Part shown: in pieces, positions 31,967 through 42,530 of the stretch | Layout: the number at the start of each line of letters is the position of its first letter | Numbering within the stretch: the first letter of the stretch is position 1 | Assembly (NCBI RefSeq): GCF_964275005.1 | Contig: NC_092704.1 | Span: 5,035,048 to 5,099,047, forward strand | Direction: 5' to 3' | From: Diadema setosum | Taxonomy: Eukaryota; Echinodermata; Echinoidea; Diadematoida; Diadematidae | Length of the DNA stretch: 64,000 nt | Made by a program: the position numbers and the translations under genes | The notes under the pieces: model-generated | Told to the model about the DNA's origin: nothing | The model's input: the letters and a program-made list of their open reading frames with translations, nothing else | Database searches by the model: none

Positions 31967-34912
31967 AAGTCAACCTCGGGTAAGTTGACATAATCGGGAC
32001 TGAGCAAAACACGTCGACTTACGCGAATGTCGACTTACGCGCAAGTCGACATTTTGTCGACTTGCAAATGAAAACTAATTTCCCCTGTACAGAGTAAGAT
32101 TTGGATTACGATGCGGATCGCTACCCAAATCTTACACCTTTTGCCGCCAAAATATGCCAACTGACATCAGCGATACATGTAATAATGTTTTAGTTTATGC
32201 ATAAATCTCACGCGGGTTAGTAACGACAACGCACATTTCCAAAATCCAAAGAGATTTTGAGAGAGCGAGATCGGAAAGCTAGGCTCGTTTCTAGACACTT
32301 TACGTTTTAAACTTGATTTGAAATATCAAACGCAAATTCCCCAAATTGCATTAAACTTTGCGATTTAAATTCAAGTGCGTCGCTACGGAGATATGCCAGT
32401 GATTTCGTATGATTCTGTCAGATAATTTTTCAGTGCCGACGGAGTTGAAATAGGTGTGATTATCCTTCCCTAAGTCGCCATATTTGTTTTGCTTAAATTT
32501 CTATTGCCATACTCTGAAAATGAATTGTTCTCGCGCTCCGATTCGCAACATTACCGCTCTGTACGGCGCGGGCCCGTCTGAAATCAAAAGAAGAAGAAAA
32601 GTTTGTTCATCCGAAAACGACATCTTTTGGACTACTAACCTTCGTATAAACAAACCTCTTTCCATTGTTGGACTAATCTAACTTTGGACTGATATTTAAA
32701 CCTTCGGCATCGCGAACTTTAAATAGTAATAATTTGTTATAATTTTTTCATTGACATTTCGTGAAGCAGCATGCGTTTCGGTAGTTTGAAATGTGTAAAT
32801 GTTGCGATGTCTTTCCCCTGCAAGTGCAGACTGAGTTCGGTCACGGCGAAAGTTCTGTTACGAAATAGAAAATAATGCGAGTTTTTTTCAACAATAACGC
32901 ACTTCCGTAAATTTTTACGCGTTTAAACGCAGTTTCTAGTTTCGGACAAAAACCGCAAGTCTTTTCTGCAATGTTCTTGCGTTTTAGATACAGCGTTGCT
33001 TGTGACTTGATGGATTTGCATTTGATTTTTAGAGTTGCGTTTAAACGCAATTGAGTTTAAATTTCCTACAATTTTCTAGTTTCGTATGATCATCAAACGC
33101 ATGTCTTTCCAACGATCTGTGTGATTTGAGGGACTTGCATTTGATTTTCAGAGTTGCGTTTAATTCTTAATTTTGCTTACAAAATAAAAAATAATGCAAG
33201 TCTTTTCAACAATAACACACTTCCGTAGATGTTTAGAGATGCATTTAAACGCGGTTTCTTACAGTTTTGTACAAAAACCGCAAGTCTTCTCTGCAACGCT
33301 CTTGCGTTTAAATACAGCGTTACGTGTGATTTGATGGACTTGCATTTGATTTTTAGAGTTGCGTTTAAATGCAATTGAGTTTTAAACGGTGTGTACAGTT
33401 CTGGTCGAGGGGAGGATTTAGCTTTTAACGTTTTGCGAGATATTCAGAAACTACTCTATGAGATGTCAAAGAGCATGTAATTCTAAAGGGTATTAAAAGT
33501 TTATTTGATGAAAATCGGCTTTGAAATGGCCGAGATATCCAAAAACAAGGTGAAACAAAGAGATCCTAATAAAGTTGTGGCCTGTCGCCTTTTATTATTA
33601 TCACTTTTTTGGATATCTCGGCCATTTCAAAACCGATTTTCATCAAATAAACGTTGAATCTTTCTTAAAATTACATGCTCTTTCAAATGTCATAAATGGT
33701 TTCTCATTATTTCACTTAGAAATGTTCAAAACATGAATCCCTTACCTCAACCAGTACTCTACAGTCCCTTTAAAAAAGTTCCCTACAATTTTCTAGTTTC
33801 GTATGATTATCAAACGCAAGTCTTTTCAGCGTTCCCTGTGATTTGATGGACTTGTATTTGATTTTTAGAGCTGCGTTTAAACGCAATTGAGTATAATTCC
33901 TACAATTTTCTTGTTTCGTATGATTATCAAACGCAAGTCTTTTCAGCGTTCTGTGTGATTTGATGGACTTGCATTTGGTTTTCAGAGTTGCGTTTAATAT
34001 TTGATTTTGCTTACGAAATAAAAAAAAGTAAAGTTAATGCAATTCTTTTCAACAATAACGCACTTCCGTAGTTATGCATAGTTTCTGGTTTCGTACGAAA
34101 ACCACGAGTCTTCTTTGCAGCGCTCTTGCGTCATACATCGTTGCGTGTGATTTGATGGACTTGCATTTGATTTTTAGAGTTGCGTTTAAACGCAATTGAG
34201 TTTCAGGTTCGTAAAATTTAGTTTCATATGATTATCAAACGCAAGTCTTTTCAGCAACGCACTTGCGTTTAAATGCAAAAGTTGCGTGTGATCTGCATTT
34301 GATTTTTTGAGTTCATTATTAATTGCATTTTAACAAATTTTCTAGAAAGGGCCAAGGTTTCTAATATCGCTTCGGAATAACTAACGTTATTATTCGGATT
34401 AACAAAATTACCTATTTCATGTTCAGATAATGAATACCTACTGGGACATATAGGTGTACAAAATTTGTGCGTTTTGAGAATAACGAGAGGGAGAAAAGGG
34501 GTAAAGTGAACTGCCTTTGGTACTACATGTAATACTCCAGTGTAAATGAGTGTATGCCCTTTCTATTCTGGCATACAAAACAATGGACGCATGGCGCGAA
34601 CGCTACCTCGCCGTACACTAGCGAATTACCGAGTAGAAATGCAGCGAATCGGAGCGGGAAAACAATTCTTTTTCACAGAATGGCGATAAGATTTTGAGCG
34701 AAAAATTATGTCGACTTAGACGAGGGAATTAACACGTATTTCAGCTCAGTTGGCACTGAAAAATGAGGTCGCCTTACGCGAGTTGTCGACCTTTAAATGT
34801 CAAGGCGAGGAAATTTTCAAGGAATAACAAAGGCAAAAATCAGGACTTTTTTATTGTGTCGACTTAAGCGAGTTGTCAACTTATGCGATGTCGACTTAGG
34901 CGAGGTTTACTG
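31967..34912. mobile_element. 2.9-kb pogo/Tigger-like element, sister of 18176-20701
   Basis: TA at 31965-31966 and 34913-34914. The left end AAGTCAACCTCG (first base changed from C) pairs with CGAGGTTTACTG. The interior matches the sister element throughout, including the GGACTTGCATTTGATTT blocks, and it carries the extra MITE 33386-33770. It sits in the intron between the exons at 36700 and 31788. No transposase. Confidence 0.82.
33386..33770. mobile_element. 385-bp palindromic TTAA MITE nested in the Tigger-like element
   Basis: TTAA at 33382-33385 and 33771-33774. The arms CGGCTTTGAAATGGCCGAGA and TCTCGGCCATTTCAAAACCG are inverted. The sister Tigger-like copy lacks it. Same family as 47624-48004 and the partial copy at 35610. 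Confidence 0.82.
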
Positions 34913-34939
34913 TACATACATGCGCATCACAAAGCCTAT

Positions 34940-36236
34940 GGCAAGTCCAAGATAAGGTCCCCTCAGAAGGCCAAATTTCATCTTTGCTGAATATTGACAT
35001 GTTTGGTATCATTTTGAAGCTTATGAGTTGAAGTTTTGATTTCCAGGGAGGAAAATGTGATATTATGTAAACTTGTGCAAATTTCAAGGGCTTCATTTGC
35101 ATAATTGTGAAATACAGCGTTACGTATGGGACATTTATAAGAATTCATATTCATTCAAAGGAAAGCAAATTATATTAGATTAATATGTGGACATAAGTTC
35201 ATCAAATAGTTTAACTTGGTATGAAAATTTAGGGATTATGCAAATGATTATGCAAATTAGCTTGTGTCCTATCATGACATGTCCCATACGTAACAAATTG
35301 AGGTCATTTTTTTAAGGGGTTTTTTCTGAATATTCTAAGGTTATTTGAATGCCCTTTGGGAAGTTCTAATTTATTGTTTAAAGAAGTTAAATACCACAGA
35401 AAGAAGAAAAAATAGTAAAAGATATATTTTTATTAGGCAATCAAATAATGTTACGTATGGGACAAATGTGTTACGTATGGCAGAAAGCATCCCAACTTTG
35501 CAGCTACTTTTGAGTTATACACACTTGAAACAATACATGTACTTGACTGAACAATTTTCAGAAAGTGGGAGGGGGAGATGCCAAAATACACAATGAAAAT
35601 CAGCATTAAAGGGATTGTATAGTTTTTGTAGAAATGGGGATTCAGTTTTCAACATTTTACAAGATGATTGGAAACTACTTATATGAATTATTAACAGAAC
35701 ATACGATTCTAACACTAGAGGAATTCAAAGTTTATTTGATGAAGATCCAATCTGAAAAGGCTGAGATATCTAAAAAACAAAACAAATACAAAGTACGTAA
35801 ATCTAAGTGGTCCTAATGAAAAATATAACCCACTTTTTATTAGGACACCGCGTTTAAAATCGCAGTTATTCAGTAATTCAGTTTTTAGTAGTAGCCACGA
35901 CAAAAATCATGGGTATACATACTGAGGTGCGACTCAAATCAACAACCTGATTGCTAGACAGACATCATATACATTTTTGTATCTACTCGATCACTGGGGT
36001 TCAATGCAGCAGGTATTGCATATTTATTAGAATTAATATTTCTTGTGTCAAGTTGTTTTTTATTAAAACTGAATGGCAAACTGCCCTTCATCAATGGAAG
36101 TAAACACTTAAATCATAATATCAAATCATAAACATAAAGCAATTCAATTCTTAGGTAGTAACTATCCTGATAAAAAAAAAAAAAAAAAAGTCTCTGAATG
36201 CCCCATACGTAACGTGCGCGTTATCTTGGACTTGCC
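34940..36236. mobile_element. Unclassified element with iterated GTTACGTATGGGACA motif
   Basis: The inverted ends GGCAAGTCCAAGATAA and TTATCTTGGACTTGCC are flanked by CTAT (34936-34939 and 36237-36240). A paralogous uninterrupted site reads CAAAGCTTATACATTTTAG near 30980. The motif GTTACGTATGGGACA is exact at 35119 and 35450, exact inverted at 35280-35294, and varied at 35470 and, inverted, at 36199-36213. A TTTGGTATCA block at 35002 lies at the same offset as in 8234-9970. Non-coding, so mobilised in trans if at all. Confidence 0.75.
35610..35895. mobile_element. Partial TTAA MITE inside the 34940-36236 element
   Basis: Starts after TTAA (35606-35609) with AGGGATTGTATAGTTTTTG, then GTTTATTTGATGAAGATCC and AAAAGGCTGAGATATC, matching 33386-33770 and 47624-48004. 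The right half is diverged or lost. Confidence 0.55.
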
Positions 36237-36699
36237 CTATACATTTCAGTATTGGAATATATCTCTGGGGACTGGGTAAAAAGAGATATGAAGTGTCCTG
36301 TGCATGCTTTCACTAGGTACAATCAAGAAGGCACAATGTACCACAACTTTATAAGAAAGCTATTTAAAAAAATCCTGCTAAATTGTACTACAAACGTGAA
36401 TTATCAAAGTGGATCACACAAAAGATGAAAGTTGTGAAACCCAAATGGGAAAAGATGGCAACTGCCTTGAAGCGATAACAATTGCACCATCAATATTGAA
36501 ATACATGATGTATTGTATTATGGTGGTCGAAATAGCAAGAACTTCCTTTCTTTTCTTTTTTTCAATCTCTAGGGACACGGGTATTTTAGGGTCAGTCCAG
36601 CTATGCCAATACATTTTGTTTTTCTTGGCCTTAAATTGCTAAGCCAATCGGACTTTGACAGAAAATGCATCAGCTTGACAGAAATCACCGTACACGTAC

Positions 36700-36838
36700 C
36701 TGCTAGAGTGATATCTTCCACATAGACCTCCTTCCACTGTGATGCATATTCTGCTTCATTTTCCTCCTCAACTTCTACCTTCACCCTAATCCATGAGACT
36801 GCCATGTTGCATACACTGTAGTGGCAGGGAATCTGCAA
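36700..36838 (-). CDS. First coding exon of single-finger C2H2 gene
   Basis: The reverse strand shows a pyrimidine-rich tract and CAG acceptor (AG at 36839-36840), a short leader, ATG at 36803-36805, and 35 codons reading MAVSWIRVKVEVEEE and on to VYVEDITLA. The donor is GCAG|GTACGT at 36700/36699. The exon ends after the first base of a codon, the exact phase needed by the exons at 31788 and 30716. The protein start is acidic and coiled-looking; no named domain. A 9-codon upstream frame starts at 36812. The ATG in frame with both the donor and downstream exons decides the start. Confidence 0.75.
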
Positions 36839-36959
36839 CTGAAAAAACAGCAACAAACAACAATCAAACAAAAAGACTGAGCCTGTGATCATGCGAGATG
36901 AATGAATGAATCTGAAAGGTTGTACTGCACAGGACATGTCAGAATATGTACGCATGCAT

Positions 36960-39090
36960 CACAAAATCAACAAAATGCTGCACATCCCAATTTCATGTGA
37001 GTTTTCAAAAAGGTGAAACAGGTCGGTATACAGTAGTTAGTCTTGACTTTTTCATGTATGTTCTAAAAGAGTCATTCTTCTTGAACTGTTATTCAAAAGC
37101 TTGGGATCATGAAACATAAGGGAAATAACATTTCCAGCTGTTTTACCTAAAACTTTTTTTTTGTAGAATATTCTGATTACTTATCTTTTCTTGTCTTAAA
37201 AACCTGTACACACTTTTCCCTTTCAACATAAATCACTTTTGAGAGAATAATGCCTAGCAGCTTTGAAAGTTGGTGTCCATCATTGATAGAATATGTGACC
37301 CATCACTCCAAAATTAGCCACAAGTTGCTGGCACCCAACTTAGAATAATAGAGATATTAGTTAAGGCATCAATAAAAATAGAAATCTTTATTTCTAAAGC
37401 TTACTGGAAAGCTTAGGGTTTTTATCTATCACTAGATAAAATTTCAAGGCATCATGCTTACCAGAAAAGTGTGAAATATTCAATCATTTGTAAGCATTTT
37501 ATTTTTTTTGGCTTGCCAATTTTTGCTGAAGACCGAGTCATGAACTTGCAAGCAAGCAAGCAAAAAAAAAAAGATCCATAAGCCGCTTGAGACGGACCTT
37601 TTTTTTTTTCTAATGCTAATTGAAGACAGAATTCCTGCCTCAATCTTTCAGAATTTTTATGTCATGTACTGTACATTGTGATGCTTTTGGTGAATTTTTG
37701 ATGGTAATGCTTTGAACAAGGAAACATACATTATCTTTGCTAAGGATTTTACAACGTGTAAGCAATATTTTCTCTCTCATACGACGAACAATCTTGGAAC
37801 AAAAAGAAACCGATGGTGAACTTTACACTAAGAGCAATTTTTCTCCATACAGTACATAATTACAAATTAATCCCAATGCTTACCAAGTTTGATTTCAAAT
37901 ATCACTTGATGTAAACTTAATAAAGTGCATCTTTTGACAAATTATACATCACATTGAAGCTTTGAGACTAGAGAGTGTAACATCTTGTTACCAGAAAATT
38001 TGAAGAATCCCGCTTGTAGCTGCTTTTGGCGTGGCAGGTCTCACATGTTAAAGGCATAATTTACCATTTGCAGATGAAACAAAAACCCAGCATTAGTGCT
38101 TTAACATAGTTCTAAAATGTGAGTTAGGGATAGAAACAACCACTGTTAAAATTTGAATCCGTATAATCGATGTTAAGTGTTGTTAAATACACAAAATGTG
38201 AACAAAAGTTATAATAAAAATGTTTCCAGACTAAACCGTATACAGTTACGGTTTATTGAGAAAAACCCTGATATCTCCTTATATTTTAGGTTTTATTGCA
38301 AATATTTCATATGGTAAGATGTTTTATGATACAACAGACCTACACATATGCTTCAAATGTGATATCTTGAACATTTTTGAAATCACTGCTCCCAAAGGTA
38401 AACTGGACCTTTAACAGGGTGTGTTAATACCATAAATCTCTTCATTGTTGTTGCTATGCAGTTTTACATCCTGTATTTTGTTCCTTCACTGCACAGAGCA
38501 CACCTGCCAAATCGAGTGCTTCACATGCTGTAAAACAAGATATATTCATGGCAGGAAAATTTCGCAAATTGGAGCTGACATTAGTGACAAGCTTTCTTTT
38601 CACAACTTACCAATCAATGGCATCCAATGCATACTGTGTAGTCTAGAACTTTCGTGTGCATTTTAGTTTCACAAATTTTGGCACTTGCAAAATCAAAATG
38701 CAAGTGAACATTTGTTTTACAATAGACTGTCATAACACTTCAGATCCTCTGCTCAGTACACTTTTCCACAGGGTATGCCTTCTTCCAAATGAGTTAGCAA
38801 ATTTAAAGTCCATTTGAATTTTTTAAACTTTCAAGATTAGAATCTACTCTTTCACAATCTATCCTGAAGCAAACATTCATGTTTGGCGACTACAGTATTT
38901 ATTGGTTTTGTAATATAGTACCATATGTACTGTATTCATATTATATGCTTTTTTTAATTCATGATACTTTACCTATCCAGTCTTTAAAGCCATATTCACA
39001 TGTGGTTCAATAATTTGTGATGAAGTTCATCTAGTTAGAATTTGTAATTAGTGCCATGATAAAAAAACAAAACAAAACAGCTTTATTTCT
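36960..39090. other. Intronic non-coding sequence
   Basis: Lies between the promoter-like exon (42294) and the coding exon (36838) of the single-finger gene. Parts (37105-37300 and 38430-38930) are paralogous to 28595-29145, showing that intron sequence was duplicated along with exons. No open frame of substance; A/T runs at 37560 and 37602. Confidence 0.5.
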
Positions 39091-39749
39091 GGGCAAGTCC
39101 AAACAAATGTTTCCCAATCTATGAGAAGGCAAAATTTTTGCTCAATATTGACATGTCTGGTATATATATACTGAAGTGTATGAGTTGAAGTTTCAAATTC
39201 CAAATAAGGGCAGGGAAAATTGTGTTAGTAATGCAAATTTATATAAATATCAAGGTTTCATTTTTATGAATTTAATAGTGTTAAATATGGGACAGTAAAT
39301 ACTGTCTTTTTTTATTCAACTTGGAAAAAAGTGTATATTACCCTTACTATGAAGTACAATGTACAGTAATTTCAAAGATACATTGTACAATCTAAAACTG
39401 TACAAGGGTGCTTCCCCATCAAATTAAATGGTACAGTTATAGTGCCAAGGATATCTTTTAAAAGTGCAAAATCTCCTAGTTCCTTCTTGTGTGTATCACA
39501 CACCTACACTGTACTACAGTGGACTCCTGTTATAACGCAGTCCTCTGGACCGGCAGTTTTCTTTCGCTATATTGAAATTTTCATAACGGATAACTAAACA
39601 ATGAAAATACATAGAGTGGATAACATTGTGACCCAAATTTCTATTTCATTGTAAGCGGAATTTCATTATAACTGTGTTCATTATAACAGGAGTGCACTGT
39701 ACAACCTTGAAATTTTCCCTCTGATGTCCCATTTGGTGTGGAATTGCCC
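39091..39749. mobile_element. Unclassified element with mixed GGGCAAGTCCA / GGGCAATTCCAC ends
   Basis: The left end GGGCAAGTCCAAACAA resembles 34940-36236; the right end reads GGGCAATTCCACACC on the reverse strand, as in 8234-9970. The first 200 bp align with 34940 onward, including a GTTAAATATGGGACA motif variant at 39280-39294. Interrupted by the MITE 39518-39699. No clear target duplication; older and degraded. Confidence 0.65.
39518..39699. mobile_element. 182-bp pogo/Tigger-like MITE (TTATAACG family)
   Basis: CAGTGGACTCCTGTTATAAC at the left is inverted at the right (TTATAACAGGAGTGCACTG), with TA on each side (39516-39517, 39700-39701). Related to 45839-46368. Confidence 0.85.
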
Positions 39750-39819
39750 ACAGACATTGTACTGTGTAAGTAGTAGGCCTACATGAATTTTTTTTTTCAC
39801 TTGTTTTAGTAGTTAATGA

Positions 39820-39870
39820 AAGAGCACTTGACTTACCTCTTTCAGAAAGCAGGGGGATTATAATCTAAAC
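39820..39870. repeat. Fragment of the GATTGAGTGAA MITE family
   Basis: AAAGAGCACTTGACTTACCT and CAGAAAGCAGGGGGATTATA match the central part of 2237-2764 and 25137-25437. Both ends are missing. Confidence 0.5.
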
Positions 39871-39889
39871 AAGGAAAAGTAGAAATTAC

Positions 39890-40345
39890 GCGGTGCGTAA
39901 TATATGTCCCCGCCGGAAGTACAGGTTGTAGCATTTTGTAGCAAAATGTGCAATATCTAAGGTAAAAAATCAAGGTCAAAGGTCAAAGAAGTCAAAGGTC
40001 AAAATTCTGTGTAAAAGTTTTGAAGCCCTCACCTAGTGCCATCACATAAAGCAAACGGAATCAAAATCGGGTTAGAAATGGCGAAGGAGTAGCATTTTGT
40101 AGCCAATGTACAATACAGGTCAAAAATCAAGGTCAAAGAAGGCAAAGGTCAAAATTCTGTGTAAAGTTTTGAAGCCCTCACCTAGTGCCATCACATAAAG
40201 CAAACGGAATCGAAATCGGGTTAGAAATGGCGAAGGAGTAGCATTTTGTAGCCAATGTACAATACAGGTCAAAAATCAAGGTCAAAGGTCAAAGAAGGCA
40301 AAGGTCAAAATTCTGTGTAGAAGTTTTGAAGCCCTCGCCTACATG
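39890..40345. repeat. Short tandem array, unit about 150-157 bp
   Basis: GAAGCCCTC recurs at 40022, 40171 and 40328. Each unit has AGCATTTTGTAGC and AAGGTCAAAGGTC-type strings. An exact AGGTCAAAGGTCA lies at 39973-39985. Confidence 0.7.
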
Positions 40346-42293
40346 TACATGTATGCTCATCAATAGTCCAAGCATCTCAATTCACGTGAGTGGTTCATAA
40401 AATTTGTGATAAGAATGTAGAAATTTTCAACAGTTTTGTTGTTGTGTGGCTGTGTTTGTGTTTGAGGGGTGTATACATTTGTACATGTACATGTACATAA
40501 TGTATATATAATGTGTATCACACACTGTCAGACGCCGTGCTAGTGCACGATGTCTGGTCGGGCTAATTGAGACCAACATTATTTGTATTGTATATACATC
40601 AATGACCTTCCTGAGGTGCTACACAGACAGCAGGAATTTAGGCAGATGACACAAAGGTATTCTCCTAAATGCCTCCCACCCAGGACGACAAGAAGAACCA
40701 GGATGATCCCCTCTCTGAGCTGAGACACCTGCCTAGGCCCTTTAGCCTCACACAGAATTCGGCTTTAACTCCTCAACCTACTATGTACCATCCCTTGCAT
40801 GAAATTGCTACAAGTGCAATAAAAAGAAGGAAAATAAAAGGAAAAAAGTTTTTCAAAAGAGAAAAAGAAAGAAAGAAAAAAAAAACCCAGACAAAAAAAA
40901 AAAAGAGAAAAGGTATGCTGGGACTGCGCAGTGTGTGTGGCTAAATTGTTGTGTGCATCCTCACTATATGCAAAGTCTATGGATGTTGAAAGCAGTCACC
41001 GGTTCTGCCATTCCGGTTATGACAAAATGAATGGAGTAATAATGCCGACTGTGTTCAGTACAGTAGGCCAGGCCTAGATATAATACTGTGACTGTGAGTG
41101 TAGTGTTACAGTAAATTTACAGTAAGTTTACGCTTGAAACTGTCTTCTTGACAGGTAACTATACACAGCCCTGTCGCTGTACACAAGTGTCTAGATCTCT
41201 AGCGCACGGCTACGGTAAGTATGGTTGGAGCTACTACTCATCGACCGCCTAATGTTTATTTGCTTGATAAGAATATTTAACACTGAAATTCATGTAAAAA
41301 ACTTGACCTATGTGATTGAGAAAATCCAGCACTATCAAATGCCATTGTTCCCTTTTCGATTTGAAGTTTCAGTGCAAAAATATCGCCGTCGAACTTGTGT
41401 TGCCTCGTTTCAGCTCCCCGCGGTAAGAGTTAGCTCCTTATTGAGATTGACCGCTGTTTTCGCATCAACAATGCACGCAAACCGAGTTGTATTGAACACC
41501 GTGTTGTACAAAGCTTTTTAGAAACTTCCATAGACATTACATTACGATTAGTGAAAATATTCATTCGAAATTTTGTCCTTGATTAAAACCATTAGCATTA
41601 ATTTTCCAACACCATCCTCATCAACGGTCAAAGCCAATCCACAAATTATGTGCTCTGCGTGCAGTGAAGTGCGTACTAAGCGTTTTGTGCGCCAATGACA
41701 TGTATACGCGGTCGGTTTCAAAAAGGGTGGTCAATATGTATATTTAGTAACAGTGTTAGGGGTCCTAGGGCTACCATACTTGGCAGGTTATCATGACATG
41801 GTCATGGTTATCATGATCTGCATCTGATGATGAATATGAAAACCGAAGTTTCTCTTGAAAATGATGATTAGTAGGGGCTAGACTTCCTGATTTCAGCCAC
41901 AGATTTCGGTGAGTTTTTGACGTAATTAAACAAAAAATCGCATACCGATTATTGAATGATCATCATAGATTACGATAATTCCTTGTATTTTAGTTTTCCA
42001 CGATTAATAAAGATATTCATGAAGGAGTCGCACAACCACACTGAAAAATGACAACGTCTGCGAAGGAATAGAGGTGCAGCCGCTGTCTCTACAGCGGCTG
42101 CGTATAGCTACTAAAAACCCAATCCCACTATACAATGATCATGCATGATGATAGCCCGACCAGACACTGTTACGCTATGCGAAAACAGCGTCTGACACGC
42201 ACGGCATGCAGCCTCGAAGTGAGGAACCTCAACACAACTACAAAACTTAGGAACATGTATACTTTTCTCCTTTAAACAGAATACTTTACTCAC
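40346..42293. other. Non-coding intron with purine-rich tract and small hairpin
   Basis: Contains a TGTACATG run at about 40480, an A/G-rich run at 40825-40912, and a perfect 11-bp hairpin at 42076-42101 (GCAGCCGCTGT-CTCT-ACAGCGGCTGC). A TATACACAGCCCTGTCGCTG string at 41160 is inverted near 42880. No exon seen. Confidence 0.45.
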
Positions 42294-42530
42294 GTTAAAT
42301 GCTACAGAAGAATAGTTCGCCACACTGGGTCCATGGAGACCACTTGCGATAAGTCCGTGGAACAAATAAATGACACTTTCTGGCGCAATTCCTGACCGCC
42401 GGGCTTCGTCGTTGCAGGATTCAAAATGGCGCCTTGACTTATGCGCATGCGTGACCGGATGTGCTCCAGAGCGAGCGCGTGTGCGTTGAAAGTGTCGAAC
42501 AAACCTTGGCGTCTGCGACACAATAACCCA
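42294..42530 (-). promoter_or_regulatory. CpG-rich promoter and probable non-coding first exon
   Basis: The reverse strand has a TCCGG ETS-type core, a TGCGCATGCG NRF1-type site and GGCGCCATTTTG (YY1-type), then a strong donor AAC|GTGAGTAAAG at 42294/42293. The only ATG-led frame before the donor (from CCATGG at about 42334) stops at once, so this is a 5'-UTR exon. Strand and position suit the single-finger gene with coding exon at 36700-36838. Motif identities are by eye. No TATA box; the arrangement is typical of a broadly expressed gene (inference). Confidence 0.55.

Noticed and set aside
39890-40345. CRISPR-like regular repeat
   Set aside because: Units are about 150 bp with no short-repeat/spacer pattern; the genome is eukaryotic. 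The same applies to the 157-bp array.
41225-41521. 98-codon plus-strand open frame
   Set aside because: No recognisable motif, no Kozak or splice support, in a non-coding intron.
42111-42521. 136-codon minus-strand open frame over the CpG-rich region
   Set aside because: It reads through a strong splice donor at 42293 and starts at a non-ATG triplet; better explained as a 5'-UTR exon plus intron.
42300-42530. Possibility that the CpG-rich region is just a repeat
   Set aside because: No terminal repeats were found close to it and it carries a good donor plus NRF1/YY1-like sites; kept as a promoter with moderate confidence.
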